Positions 6,062 to 13,484 of a DNA stretch of 15,911 nucleotides are shown here, one piece after another. Below the pieces are notes generated by a model, which was not told the DNA's origin, made no database searches, and worked only from the letters and a program-made list of their open reading frames with translations. Positions within the stretch are counted from its first letter, which is position 1. The number at the start of each line of letters is the position of its first letter. The DNA is taken from the NCBI GenBank assembly GCA_017613995.1, contig JAGACT010000121.1:1-15911 (forward strand), written 5' to 3'. Source of the DNA: Eubacteriaceae bacterium (GTDB lineage: Bacteria; Bacillota; Clostridia; Eubacteriales; Anaerofustaceae). A program made the translations under genes and the position numbers.

Positions 6062-7116
6062 TGCCCGATTATCTCCTTTAAGCATTTTATAAGTTCCTGC
6101 ATCTCCCCGCGGGTGCCCACGGTTATGCGGTTGTAATCCTTTATCCTCTCGCTGCCGAAATGCCTTACCAGTATCCCCTTCTCCCTCAGGCGGCTGTAGA
6201 TCTGCTCTCCCGAAAAGTCCGGATGCCGGGCGAACAGGAAGTTGGCCTTCGAATCGGTAAGCGTGAATCCCAGCTTCTTCAGTTCCTCCGCGGCGTATTC
6301 CCTGTTCTCTATGATCACGGAACAGTTCGCGCGGTTATACTCGTCGTCCTCCAGGGATCCGATCCCCGCGGCCAGGGTCATGCTGTTCACGTTATAGGGA
6401 TTCAGCGAATACCTGATGGCGTTTATGTCCGCGATGATAGCCTCGGACGCGCAGGCGTATCCCAGCCGGGCCCCCGCCAGGGAGCGGGATTTCGAGAAGG
6501 TCCCCACCACCAGCAGGTTATCGTACTTTTCCGTCAGCTTCAGCATGCTGGAGGCTCCGAAATCCACGTAGGCCTCGTCCACCACCACCACGTTGTTGGG
6601 ATTGGTGGCCAGTATCCTCTCGATCTCGATGACCGGAAGAGCTATGCCCGTGGGGGCGTTGGGATTGGCTATGAAAATGGTATGGTCTGTCCCGCAGTAG
6701 TCGCCCACGTCTATGGTGAAGTCGTCCCGCAGGGGAATGACCGTGTACGGTACCCTGTTCAGGTCCGCCAGCACGCTGTAAAGCCCGTAGGTTATGTCCG
6801 CGAAAGCCGCGGGATGATCCCCGTCGCAGAAGCACATGAAAGCGTAGTTCAGCATGTCGTCGCTGCCGTTGGAAAAGACCGCCGATGAGGGGCTCACGCC
6901 GTATACTGCGCAGAAGGCGTCTGTCAGGGAGCTTAGCTCGGGATCCGAATACAGCTGGCAGCTGCGCGCCGCCTCCGCGGCGTATTTCACCGCCAGCGGC
7001 GAGGGCGGGAACGGGGATTCATTGGTGTTCAGCTTGATGAACCTGCGGTCCTTGGGCTGCTCCCCCGGTACGTAGGGTACCAGCTCGTCATATTTGCTGC
7101 TCAGAAATCTGCTCAT
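6058..7116 (-). CDS. hisC: Histidinol-phosphate aminotransferase
   Basis: HisC (352 residues) transfers an amino group from glutamate to imidazole acetol phosphate, using PLP. It is a fold type I aminotransferase. Motifs in order are LNTNESPFPPSP (29-40), NPNAPTG (151-157), VVDEAYVDF (178-186) and TFSKSRSLAGARLGY, in which K209 is the Schiff-base lysine. The length is normal. The ATG at 7116 overlaps the hisD stop as ATGA, with GGAGAG upstream inside hisD. Confidence 0.96.
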   Translation of the reverse strand: MSRFLSSKYDELVPYVPGEQPKDRRFIKLNTNESPFPPSPLAVKYAAEAARSCQLYSDPELSSLTDAFCAVYGVSPSSAVFSNGSDDMLNYAFMCFCDGDHPAAFADITYGLYSVLADLNRVPYTVIPLRDDFTIDVGDYCGTDHTIFIANPNAPTGIALPVIEIERILATNPNNVVVVDEAYVDFGASSMLKLTEKYDNLLVVGTFSKSRSLAGARLGYACASEAIIADINAIRYSLNPYNVNSMTLAAGIGSLEDDEYNRANCSVIIENREYAAEELKKLGFTLTDSKANFLFARHPDFSGEQIYSRLREKGILVRHFGSERIKDYNRITVGTRGEMQELIKCLKEIIGQ

Positions 7117-8393
7117 CGTCTCTCCTCTCCGAGACGGATCTCTATGCTCCTGGCGTGGGCTTCCAGGCCCTCCTTGCGGGCAAAGGCGGCGATGTCGTCG
7201 CCTACTCTGGCCAGGGCTCCCCTGGTATAATACGTATACTGCAGTTTTTTCACGAAATCGTCCACCGACAGCGGTGATGAGAACCTGGCGGTGCCGGAGG
7301 TGGGCAGGGTGTGGTTCGCTCCGGAGAAATAGTCCCCCAGGGGCTCAGGGGAATATCTTCCGATGAAGACGCTGCCGGCGTGCCTGATCCTGTCAAGCCA
7401 GTCGAAGGGGGAATCCAGGCACAGCTCCAGGTGCTCCGGAGCTATGTCGTTGGCCACCTCCACGGCCTGGGCGATATCGTCGCACACGATGATCTTCCCG
7501 TTGTTCTTCACCGATGCGGACGCTATGTCGTAACGGGGCAAGCTGCCAAGCTGTCTGTCCACCTCTTCGCTGACCTTTTCGGCCAGTTCGAAGCTGTCGG
7601 TTATCAGAACGGCGCTGGCGAGAGTGTCATGCTCCGCCTGGGAAAGCAGATCCGCCGCCACGAAAGCGGGATCAGACGCGCCGTCGGCTATTATGAGTAT
7701 CTCGCTGGGACCAGCGATCATGTCGATGGAGACCATGCCGAACACCTGCTTCTTGGCTTCCGCCACGTACGCGTTGCCCGGGCCCACTATCTTGTCGACT
7801 TTGGGGATGCTGTCGGTGCCGCAGGCCATGGCGGCTATCGCCTGGGCTCCTCCGACCTTGTAGATCCTGTCGACTCCCGCCACTGAAGCGGCGGCCAGGA
7901 TGTAGGGATTGATGAGTCCGTCCTTTCCGGGAGGGGTGCACATGATGACGTTTTTCACCCCGGCTATCTTCGCGGGTATGGAATCCATCAGCACTGTGGA
8001 TGGATAAGCGGCAGTGCCGCCGGGCACGTACAGTCCCGCGCTGTCCACGGGTATGACCTTCTGTCCCATCAGGATGCCGTCCTCGTCGTTGATGATGAAT
8101 CCGCTCCTTACCTGTTTTTCATGGAACTTCCTTATGTTGGCGGCAGCTCTTTCCATTATGCCTATGAAGCTCTCCCCCACCAGGGTGCGGGCCTCCGCGA
8201 TCTCCTCCGGGGTGACCGCCGGATCCGCGATGTCGGCTCCGTCGAAACGCAGGGTGAGCTCTCTGAGAGCTCTGTCCCCGTTCGCTCTGACGTTTTCGAC
8301 TATCTCCCTTACGGAATCCTCCACGTCCGCGGAAGTGTACGCCCTCGAAAGGATCTGATCCTTCGGGGTCTCGCTGTATCTGAGTATCTTCAT
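7113..8393 (-). CDS. hisD: Histidinol dehydrogenase
   Basis: HisD (426 residues) oxidises histidinol to histidine in two NAD-dependent steps. Zinc ligands corresponding to the E. coli enzyme are Q252 and H255 (SQAEHD), D354 and H413 (EAHARS). The catalytic E320 and H321 lie in IAPEHLEL. VPGGTAAYPS (123-132), GGAQAIAA and GPGNAYV complete the family signature. The ATG at 8393 has GGAGA ten bases upstream and lies five bases after the hisG stop, the largest gap in the operon. Confidence 0.97.
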   Translation of the reverse strand: MKILRYSETPKDQILSRAYTSADVEDSVREIVENVRANGDRALRELTLRFDGADIADPAVTPEEIAEARTLVGESFIGIMERAAANIRKFHEKQVRSGFIINDEDGILMGQKVIPVDSAGLYVPGGTAAYPSTVLMDSIPAKIAGVKNVIMCTPPGKDGLINPYILAAASVAGVDRIYKVGGAQAIAAMACGTDSIPKVDKIVGPGNAYVAEAKKQVFGMVSIDMIAGPSEILIIADGASDPAFVAADLLSQAEHDTLASAVLITDSFELAEKVSEEVDRQLGSLPRYDIASASVKNNGKIIVCDDIAQAVEVANDIAPEHLELCLDSPFDWLDRIRHAGSVFIGRYSPEPLGDYFSGANHTLPTSGTARFSSPLSVDDFVKKLQYTYYTRGALARVGDDIAAFARKEGLEAHARSIEIRLGEERR

Positions 8394-8398
8394 GAAAA

Positions 8399-9046
8399 TT
8401 ATCTCCTTTCAGCCTCTTCGGAAATCCTTGAGGAAAGTTTTCCCGCCAGCTCCCTGATCTGCTCCCCCCTGAAACGGTAGGAGGCCCTGTTCACGATGAG
8501 CCTGGCGCTTATGTCCGATATCACGTCTGTTACGGATAGTCCGTTTTCCCTGAGGGTCCTGCCGGTCTCCACTATGTCCACTATCACGTCGGTGAGCCCC
8601 AGAAGGGGCGCGATCTCGATGGAACCGCTGAGCTTTACTATATCTATCTCCCGTCCCATGGACGAGTAGTAGGACCTGGCTATGTTCGGGTATTTCGTCG
8701 CCACCCTCAGCACCGTCCCGCCGTCATCGGTGAAGCCGTCCGGTGCCGCGCAGGCCATCCTGCACCTTCCGAGACGCAGATCCCCGATCTCGAACACGTC
8801 GGGAGCGGTCTCGATGATGGTATCCTTTCCTGCGACGCCGATATCTGCGGCTCCCCTTTCCACGTACACTCCCACGTCCCAGGGCTTTACCCAGAAGTAC
8901 CTTACCTGGCGCTCGGGGTTCTCGAACACGAGCCTGCGGGAATCGTCCATCACGCCGTCACATTCGTAGCCGCAGGACGCGAACAGGGAATACACGTCTT
9001 CTCCCAGCCTTCCCTTCGGAAGGGCGATATTCAGATAATCATCCAT
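8399..9046 (-). CDS. hisG: ATP phosphoribosyltransferase catalytic subunit, short form
   Basis: HisG (215 residues) joins ATP and PRPP to form phosphoribosyl-ATP, the committed and feedback-controlled step. IALPKGRL (7-14) and the PRPP loop DIVETGRTLRENGL (157-170) are present. The protein lacks the C-terminal ACT-like regulatory domain of long HisG, so it needs HisZ to form the active hetero-octamer. That gene is immediately upstream. The frame is open for a further 54 codons inside hisZ, but the ATG at 9046 gives the conserved N-terminus, follows GGAGG by six bases, and lies one base after the hisZ stop. Confidence 0.96.
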   Translation of the reverse strand: MDDYLNIALPKGRLGEDVYSLFASCGYECDGVMDDSRRLVFENPERQVRYFWVKPWDVGVYVERGAADIGVAGKDTIIETAPDVFEIGDLRLGRCRMACAAPDGFTDDGGTVLRVATKYPNIARSYYSSMGREIDIVKLSGSIEIAPLLGLTDVIVDIVETGRTLRENGLSVTDVISDISARLIVNRASYRFRGEQIRELAGKLSSRISEEAERR

Positions 9047-9047
9047 C

Positions 9048-9989
9048 TCATACCTCCGCCGATCCCAGTGCGGCCACCGGGATATCGATCCTTTCAAGTT
9101 CGTCCATGTATACGGCGAAGCCCACTGCGGAGGCGTCGTAACCCAGCCGCTGAAGCAGCACGTCATACCGTCCTCCGGAAAGCACCCTTCTGGGGATGCC
9201 GTCCACATATCCTCTGAACACTATGCCGTTGTAATACGACGAATCCGACACGGCGGACAGATCTATCTGCAGGCTGTCCATGCCGCAGCAGACCTGCTCC
9301 AGTTCGGCCAGATGCTTTTTCTCATCCGCCGTGGCGGCCAGCTCTCCCGCCCGGGGCAGCACCTCCGAGGGGCCGCCGCAGAGGTCCAGGAGCCTCAGGA
9401 GCCGCTCGGAGGCGGCGCAGCCGGCTCCGGAAGAAGCCATCAGCGCCGACGCGTCGTGGAGGTTCTTAGTCCAAATCTGGCCCATCAGCCTGTGACGGGC
9501 GCTGTCAGATATTCCCAGGGCGTCCACGAAGCATGAGAGCAGAGCCGCGTGGGATACCTCCAGTATGTGCCTCTCTCCGCAGAGGGAGAGACTGTCCAGG
9601 GCCAGGGAAAGTATCTCCTTTTCGGTGCCGAAATCTATGTCCCCCATGCACTCCACCCCGGTCTGGGATATCTCCCGAAAGCCGTTGTCCCCCCGGGACG
9701 GGCGGTAGACGCTTTCAGAGTAATAGAGCCTTGACAGCTCTCCCCTTTTCGGGCGTATGCTCTTTATAAGGGAGAGGGTCACGTCCGGCTTGAGGGCCAT
9801 CAGCCTCCCGTTGGTGTCAGTGAATGTCAGCACGCTGTCGGAAACGAGAAAGTCCTTGTTCTTTACGTAAAGGTCATATTCCTCGAAACGGTCCATGCGG
9901 TAACGGCGGTAGCCCGCCCCCCTGTAGAGGCTCATCAGCATGAGGGATATGAGCTCGGTGCTGCCCAGAACGCTCAGATCTATCTTCAC
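9048..9989 (-). CDS. hisZ: ATP phosphoribosyltransferase regulatory subunit (HisRS paralogue)
   Basis: HisZ (313 residues) is a histidyl-tRNA synthetase catalytic-domain homologue that binds short HisG and mediates histidine feedback. LKPDVT (66-71), the motif 2 region LYYSESVYRPS to REISQTGVECMG (88-116), SSYYNGIVFRGY and motif 3 LSGGRYDVLLQRLG are visible. There is no anticodon-binding domain, which separates it from HisRS. The start is taken as GTG at 9989, because it overlaps the upstream stop as GTGA and AGGAGG precedes it. An ATG-initiated extension to 10058 would intrude 70 bases into the upstream gene and adds unconserved residues. Confidence 0.93.
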   Translation of the reverse strand: MKIDLSVLGSTELISLMLMSLYRGAGYRRYRMDRFEEYDLYVKNKDFLVSDSVLTFTDTNGRLMALKPDVTLSLIKSIRPKRGELSRLYYSESVYRPSRGDNGFREISQTGVECMGDIDFGTEKEILSLALDSLSLCGERHILEVSHAALLSCFVDALGISDSARHRLMGQIWTKNLHDASALMASSGAGCAASERLLRLLDLCGGPSEVLPRAGELAATADEKKHLAELEQVCCGMDSLQIDLSAVSDSSYYNGIVFRGYVDGIPRRVLSGGRYDVLLQRLGYDASAVGFAVYMDELERIDIPVAALGSAEV

Positions 9990-10285
9990 TCCTGCTCCTC
10001 CTCTCCGGAAACGCGGTCTATGGCTATGCGGTATCCGCCGGCACCGTAGTTGAGGCATCTGTTCACCCTGCTGATGGTGGCGGAGGATATGCCGACCTTC
10101 TGGGTAACGGAGACGTAGCTCTCCCCCTTATCCAGAAGTATGGCCGCCTGAAAACGCTGGGTCATGTCCTTGATCTCCTTTACCGTGCACACGTCCTCGA
10201 AGAACATGTAGCACTCCTCCCGGCTCTTCAGGCTCATTATCGCATCGAAAAGTATGTCCGTATTTATGTTATGCAGTGAATCCAT
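9986..10285 (-). CDS. yerC: TrpR-superfamily regulator YerC/YecD, probable his-operon repressor
   Basis: This 99-residue protein belongs to the YerC/YecD branch of the TrpR repressor superfamily. Residues about 30-85 carry the helical core and helix-turn-helix, with EIKDMTQRFQAA followed by VTQKVGISSATISRVNR as the recognition region. Such proteins are commonly linked to his genes in Bacillota, and comparative work has proposed the name HisR for some of them (family knowledge). Here it is the first gene of the operon and overlaps hisZ by four bases, so it would control its own synthesis. GAGG lies about seven bases before the ATG. A TrpR-like operator overlaps its promoter (10307-10321). That it senses histidine is inference. 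Confidence 0.88.
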   Translation of the reverse strand: MDSLHNINTDILFDAIMSLKSREECYMFFEDVCTVKEIKDMTQRFQAAILLDKGESYVSVTQKVGISSATISRVNRCLNYGAGGYRIAIDRVSGEEEQE

Positions 10286-10306
10286 ATTTTGACCTCATGG
10301 GATAAG

Positions 10307-10321
10307 AATACTTCACTAGTT
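10307..10321 (-). promoter_or_regulatory. TrpR-like operator overlapping the his promoter
   Basis: Read on the minus strand, the site is AACTAGTGAAGTATT. The core of the E. coli trp operator as I remember it is AACTAGTTAACTAGT, which matches at 12 of 15 positions, including one intact ACTAGT half-site. The site overlaps the proposed -10 (10323-10318) and the start of transcription, which is a repressing position. It lies upstream of a TrpR-superfamily gene. Confidence 0.55.
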
Positions 10322-10346
10322 TATCACTCTATCGTTGTAAAGTAAA
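10318..10346 (-). promoter_or_regulatory. Candidate promoter of the his operon
   Basis: On the minus strand there is TTTACT (10346-10341), a 17-base spacer and TAAACT (10323-10318), preceded by TGA as an extended -10. Transcription would start near 10311, leaving a leader of only about 26 bases, too short for a T-box or a his-type attenuator. Regulation must therefore act at initiation. Confidence 0.5.
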
Positions 10347-10468
10347 CAGTCTGCGTTCAGTTTTCTCCGAAAAACGCTTTTACAGGGGAGCTTTGCCTCA
10401 GTGCCGGACAGAAAACAGGTGTTTTTTGTTTATTTGTCTGTATATATAAGATTTTGCCCCGCCGTTCA

Positions 10469-10477
10469 TGATATAAT
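10469..10477 (+). promoter_or_regulatory. Extended -10 promoter of the URO-D family gene
   Basis: TGATATAAT (10469-10477) is a perfect extended -10. No good -35 box lies at the usual distance, resembling the MBL-gene promoter at 1265. The leader would be about 25 bases. It is divergent from the his promoter, about 120 bases away. Confidence 0.5.
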
Positions 10478-10509
10478 CGACTCATCATCATATGGGAGGT
10501 ATTTACACT

Positions 10510-11877
10510 ATGGACGCCAAAGAAATGACCGCGTACAGAAACAAGCTGTTTACTGACGTTTACAACAACACTGTACCGGACCGAGTCCCCGTCATGGAAG
10601 CCTTCAGTTTCGGATTCCATGCGGAGCATGCAGGAGAGAACTTCCTTCAGGTGCTCTACAACCTGAACGACGAAGTACTGGACAGGATATTCGAATCCAC
10701 CATGACATTTGCCAGAGGAGACCAGATAGGCCTCGGTTCCCAGAAGAACGCCTACGGCCTCATGTTCTCCAAATCCAAGGTCATGAACATAGCCGCCAAC
10801 GGTATGATCCAGCATCCGGAAGTATCCATGATGCAGGAAGACGAATACGATGAATTCATCAGCGATCCCTATGCCTTCATGGTGGGCAAGGCCCGCAACC
10901 GCAGCTACGGCATGTGCGACACCGACGACAAGGCCCAGTATCTTATAAACTATCTGAGACTGACCCAGGCGGAAGCCGAGCAGAGCAGAGTCATGGCCGC
11001 CGCGGCTTCCCGTGCCGCCGACAAGTACGGCCTCTTCAAGGCTCCTCCGGGAAGCGGCGGAAGCCTTCCCGTTCCCTTCGACGTGCTGGCTGACACCAAC
11101 AGGGGCTTCTCCAACATCGTCAAGGACATCAAGAGGATGCCCGAAAAGGTCCTGGAGGCCTGCGAGGCCCTGGAGCCCTACGCCATGTGGGTGGGCAACC
11201 GCAGCAAGCCGGGTCCCCTCTCCGCCAACGGTATTCCGGGACACATGGCCCCGTATCTGAGGAACAAGGAATTCGAGAAGTTCTACTGGCCGTCCTTCGA
11301 GAAACTGATCCATCTGCAGGCAGCCAGGGGACAGAAGACCAACATCTTCGCCGAGCAGAACTGGGAAAGGTTCCTGGATTACCTGCAGGAGCTGCCCATG
11401 GGCACCAGGATGTACATGGAATTCGGCGATCCCAAGAAGTTCAAGGACAAGCTGGGCAAGAAGATGGCCCTGGGGGGATTCTATCCCATCAGCCTGCTGA
11501 AGACAGGCACGAAGGAGCAGTGCGTCGACAAGCTCAAGGAGCTTCTGGACATCCTCATGCCGGGCGGAAACTACTTCTTCCGCTTCGACAAGTCGGCCCT
11601 GAGGCTGGGAGATCTGAACATCGACAACTACACCGCCGTCATGGATTACCTCTTCGCCCATTCCAAGTACGAGAACGCGGGAGAAAAGGTCACGGATATG
11701 AAGATAGAGGATACCATCAAGCACTTCGATCCGGTACCCAAGTTCGAATCGAAATACTTCATCCCCTTCGAGGAATGGATCGCGGACTACAAAGTGCCCG
11801 ACGAGTCGGTGCTGCCGCGTCTTGAGGAAACATACTACAGGATCAGCGAGAGCGTATATCCCCTTCTTGCGAGATAG
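10510..11877 (+). CDS. URO-D/MtaA-superfamily protein, probable corrinoid-linked methyltransferase
   Basis: This 455-residue cytoplasmic protein resembles the long uroporphyrinogen-decarboxylase-like proteins of anaerobes rather than HemE itself, which is about 350 residues. Recognisable segments are IPGHMAPYLRNKEFEKFYWP (242-261), NIFAEQNWERFLDYLQELP (278-296) and GGFYPISLLKTGT (322-334). In MtaA/MtbA-type methyltransferases a His-x-Cys pair plus a later Cys bind zinc. Here the only cysteines are C136, C218 and C338 and there is no His-x-Cys, so the chemistry may differ. The ATG at 10510 has GGGAGG ten bases upstream; an ATG at 10492 overlaps that site and is not preferred. A methyl-transfer role with the corrinoid protein at 556 is inference from family and proximity only. 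Confidence 0.8.
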   Translation: MDAKEMTAYRNKLFTDVYNNTVPDRVPVMEAFSFGFHAEHAGENFLQVLYNLNDEVLDRIFESTMTFARGDQIGLGSQKNAYGLMFSKSKVMNIAANGMIQHPEVSMMQEDEYDEFISDPYAFMVGKARNRSYGMCDTDDKAQYLINYLRLTQAEAEQSRVMAAAASRAADKYGLFKAPPGSGGSLPVPFDVLADTNRGFSNIVKDIKRMPEKVLEACEALEPYAMWVGNRSKPGPLSANGIPGHMAPYLRNKEFEKFYWPSFEKLIHLQAARGQKTNIFAEQNWERFLDYLQELPMGTRMYMEFGDPKKFKDKLGKKMALGGFYPISLLKTGTKEQCVDKLKELLDILMPGGNYFFRFDKSALRLGDLNIDNYTAVMDYLFAHSKYENAGEKVTDMKIEDTIKHFDPVPKFESKYFIPFEEWIADYKVPDESVLPRLEETYYRISESVYPLLAR

Positions 11878-11904
11878 ACTGCTGACAAAAACCGCGAATA
11901 TGAC

Positions 11905-11933
11905 ATACCGGCGTCCGAAAGGGACGCCGGTAT
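11905..11933. terminator. Intergenic hairpin, possible weak terminator
   Basis: A perfect 12-bp stem ATACCGGCGTCC (11905-11916) pairs with 11922-11933 around GAAAG. It lies between the convergent URO-D and M20 genes. No T-run follows on the plus strand, and on the minus strand a run of five T begins 14 bases later, so it is not a canonical rho-independent terminator. It could still stop or stabilise the converging transcripts. Confidence 0.5.
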
Positions 11934-11955
11934 CATTATGCCGAAAAGATGCGGC

Positions 11956-13395
11956 TCAGATGTTTCTGAACATGTCGGGGGTCACGTCGTCCGGCAGGGG
12001 CGACACATATTCCCCCCGGGTCTCCTCCGTCAGCTCGGATTTCGCCTTCTCCGCTATGGAGGGATCCAGGAACACCTTCGCGCAGGACATGGCGATTATC
12101 AGGGCCGCCCAGGCGGCTCCCCTGTCCCCTATGCCCGTGCCTACCTGTGCAGTCATCTGCCAGGTATGCACCGCGGTGGAGGGTATGCACACGGCTGCGT
12201 TGAACTGGGCCGTGGGCACCAGATAGCTCAGATCCCCCACGTCGCTGGAGGCGGACACGACGAAATTGCGCCTGGACTCGTCCATCAGCCTGACCGCCGT
12301 ATTCAGGGGCCTCTTTTCGAATTCCTCCTCGGAGATGCCGTTGAGCGCTGCCCCGTCGCGGATGAGTTTTGCCCTGGTTTCTTCCGGAATGGCGTTCATG
12401 AAGCGCGCGGCGGTCTCGTAGTCCCCGGAGGTGAATTCGGGCCCGCCCGCTTCCTGCATGCACTCCGAGATCACACGGCACAGGGAGGGATTCGGGATAA
12501 CGTCGCTCATGCCTCCCTGCTTTCTGATCGCCACCTCGGTGCCGCTCATAAGAGCCGCTCCACGGGCCACGTCGTCCACCCGGGCGGCGACCTCGGACAC
12601 GGTGGAGAGCTTCGGAGCCCTGATGATGTACAGGAGCGACGCGTGGTCCTGCACCACGTTGGGGGCGGTGCCGCCGCAGTCGAGATAGGCGTAGTGCATC
12701 CTCACTGACGAGGGCACGTGTTCCCTCAGATAGTTCACGCCCACGTTCATAAGCTCGCATGCGTCCAGGGCGCTGCGCCCCCTGTCGGGAGCCGCCGCGG
12801 CATGGGCTGCCACGCCTCTGAAGTCATAGCGTATCCTGAGGTTCGCGGTCATCCTGTTGAAGGAAACGGCGTTCATATCCCCGGGATGCCAGGTGAATAC
12901 CGCGTCGACCCCGTCGAAGCAGCCTGCCTTCGCCATGAACACCTTCCCGAATCCGCTCTCCTCCGCGGGAGTTCCGAAAAGCCTTACGGTACCGGATATG
13001 CCCTTTTCCCTGAGCCACGCCGCTATGACGACGGCTGCGCCGGCGCTGCCCGCCGACAGGGCGCTGTGGCCGCATCCGTGGCCGTTTGCCCCCTCTTCCA
13101 CCGGGATCTTTACGGCTTCTCCCGCCTGCTGTGACAGTCCCGGCAGGGAATCGTATTCCGCCGTGATGCCGATGACGGGATGACCGCTGCCGTATTCGGC
13201 GATGAACGCGGTCTCTATCCCGGCTGCGCCCCTCCTGACCGAGAATCCTTCCGCCTCGAGAACGCTCACGAGCTTTTCGCAGCTGCGGTATTCCGCGTAT
13301 CCCCCTTCGGCGTAGCTCCATATCTGTCTGTTGATGTCGGAAATAATGCCGGCCTTTTCCCTTACAAGGGCCCTGATGGCCTCAAGTTCGCTCAT
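11956..13395 (-). CDS. M20-family amidohydrolase, AbgB-like
   Basis: This 479-residue cytoplasmic metallohydrolase resembles AbgB, a subunit of p-aminobenzoyl-glutamate hydrolase, and related amidohydrolases that cleave N-acyl amino acids. The two-metal site is visible as GHGCGH (C108, H110), PAEE (E145, E146) and WHPGD (H170). Residues about 185-310 form the dimerisation lid, and SSDVGDLSYLVP is the conserved C-terminal segment. The ATG at 13395 has AGGAGG nine bases upstream. It is a single-gene unit with its own promoter, placed between two intergenic hairpins. No AbgA or AbgT homologue is adjacent. The exact substrate is open: folate catabolites, dipeptides and acyl amino acids are all possible. 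Confidence 0.88.
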   Translation of the reverse strand: MSELEAIRALVREKAGIISDINRQIWSYAEGGYAEYRSCEKLVSVLEAEGFSVRRGAAGIETAFIAEYGSGHPVIGITAEYDSLPGLSQQAGEAVKIPVEEGANGHGCGHSALSAGSAGAAVVIAAWLREKGISGTVRLFGTPAEESGFGKVFMAKAGCFDGVDAVFTWHPGDMNAVSFNRMTANLRIRYDFRGVAAHAAAAPDRGRSALDACELMNVGVNYLREHVPSSVRMHYAYLDCGGTAPNVVQDHASLLYIIRAPKLSTVSEVAARVDDVARGAALMSGTEVAIRKQGGMSDVIPNPSLCRVISECMQEAGGPEFTSGDYETAARFMNAIPEETRAKLIRDGAALNGISEEEFEKRPLNTAVRLMDESRRNFVVSASSDVGDLSYLVPTAQFNAAVCIPSTAVHTWQMTAQVGTGIGDRGAAWAALIIAMSCAKVFLDPSIAEKAKSELTEETRGEYVSPLPDDVTPDMFRNI

Positions 13396-13421
13396 TTATC
13401 GCACCTCCTGATAATACCTAC

Positions 13422-13450
13422 ATTTTACACACAAACTCACTGCAGGGCAA
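13422..13450 (-). promoter_or_regulatory. Candidate promoter of the M20 amidohydrolase gene
   Basis: On the minus strand there is TTGCCC (13450-13445), a 17-base spacer and TAAAAT (13427-13422). Transcription would start near 13415, about 20 bases before the ATG. It begins directly after the T-run of the upstream terminator, so the gene is separate from the HD-gene operon. Confidence 0.5.
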
Positions 13451-13451
13451 C

Positions 13452-13476
13452 AAAAAAAGGAAGGCCCCGGCCTTCC
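13452..13476 (-). terminator. Rho-independent terminator of the yqeY-DUF523-HD operon
   Basis: On the minus strand GGAAGGCCGGGGCCTTCC forms a GC-rich stem of 7-8 bp (13476-13459) followed at once by seven T (13458-13452). It lies nine bases after the HD-gene stop. Confidence 0.92.
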
Positions 13477-13484
13477 CGGTGATA

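Noticed and set aside
9047..9208. N-terminal extension of HisG
   Set aside because: The extension is tryptophan/proline-rich, overlaps hisZ and is unlike the family. The ATG at 9046 has a good ribosome binding site and gives the normal HisG start.
10286..10509. T-box or histidine-rich leader peptide for the his operon
   Set aside because: The predicted leader is about 26 bases, with no histidine-codon run and no terminator/antiterminator pair.
10357..11724. Leftward open frame of 455 codons antisense to the URO-D family gene
   Set aside because: The plus-strand protein has clear family resemblance, a promoter and a ribosome binding site. The antisense frame has none and reflects codon bias of the real gene.
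11936..12760. Leftward open frame overlapping the C-terminal half of the M20 gene
   Set aside because: Arginine/glycine-rich composition typical of a shifted frame in GC-rich coding DNA; the M20 frame carries intact conserved motifs.
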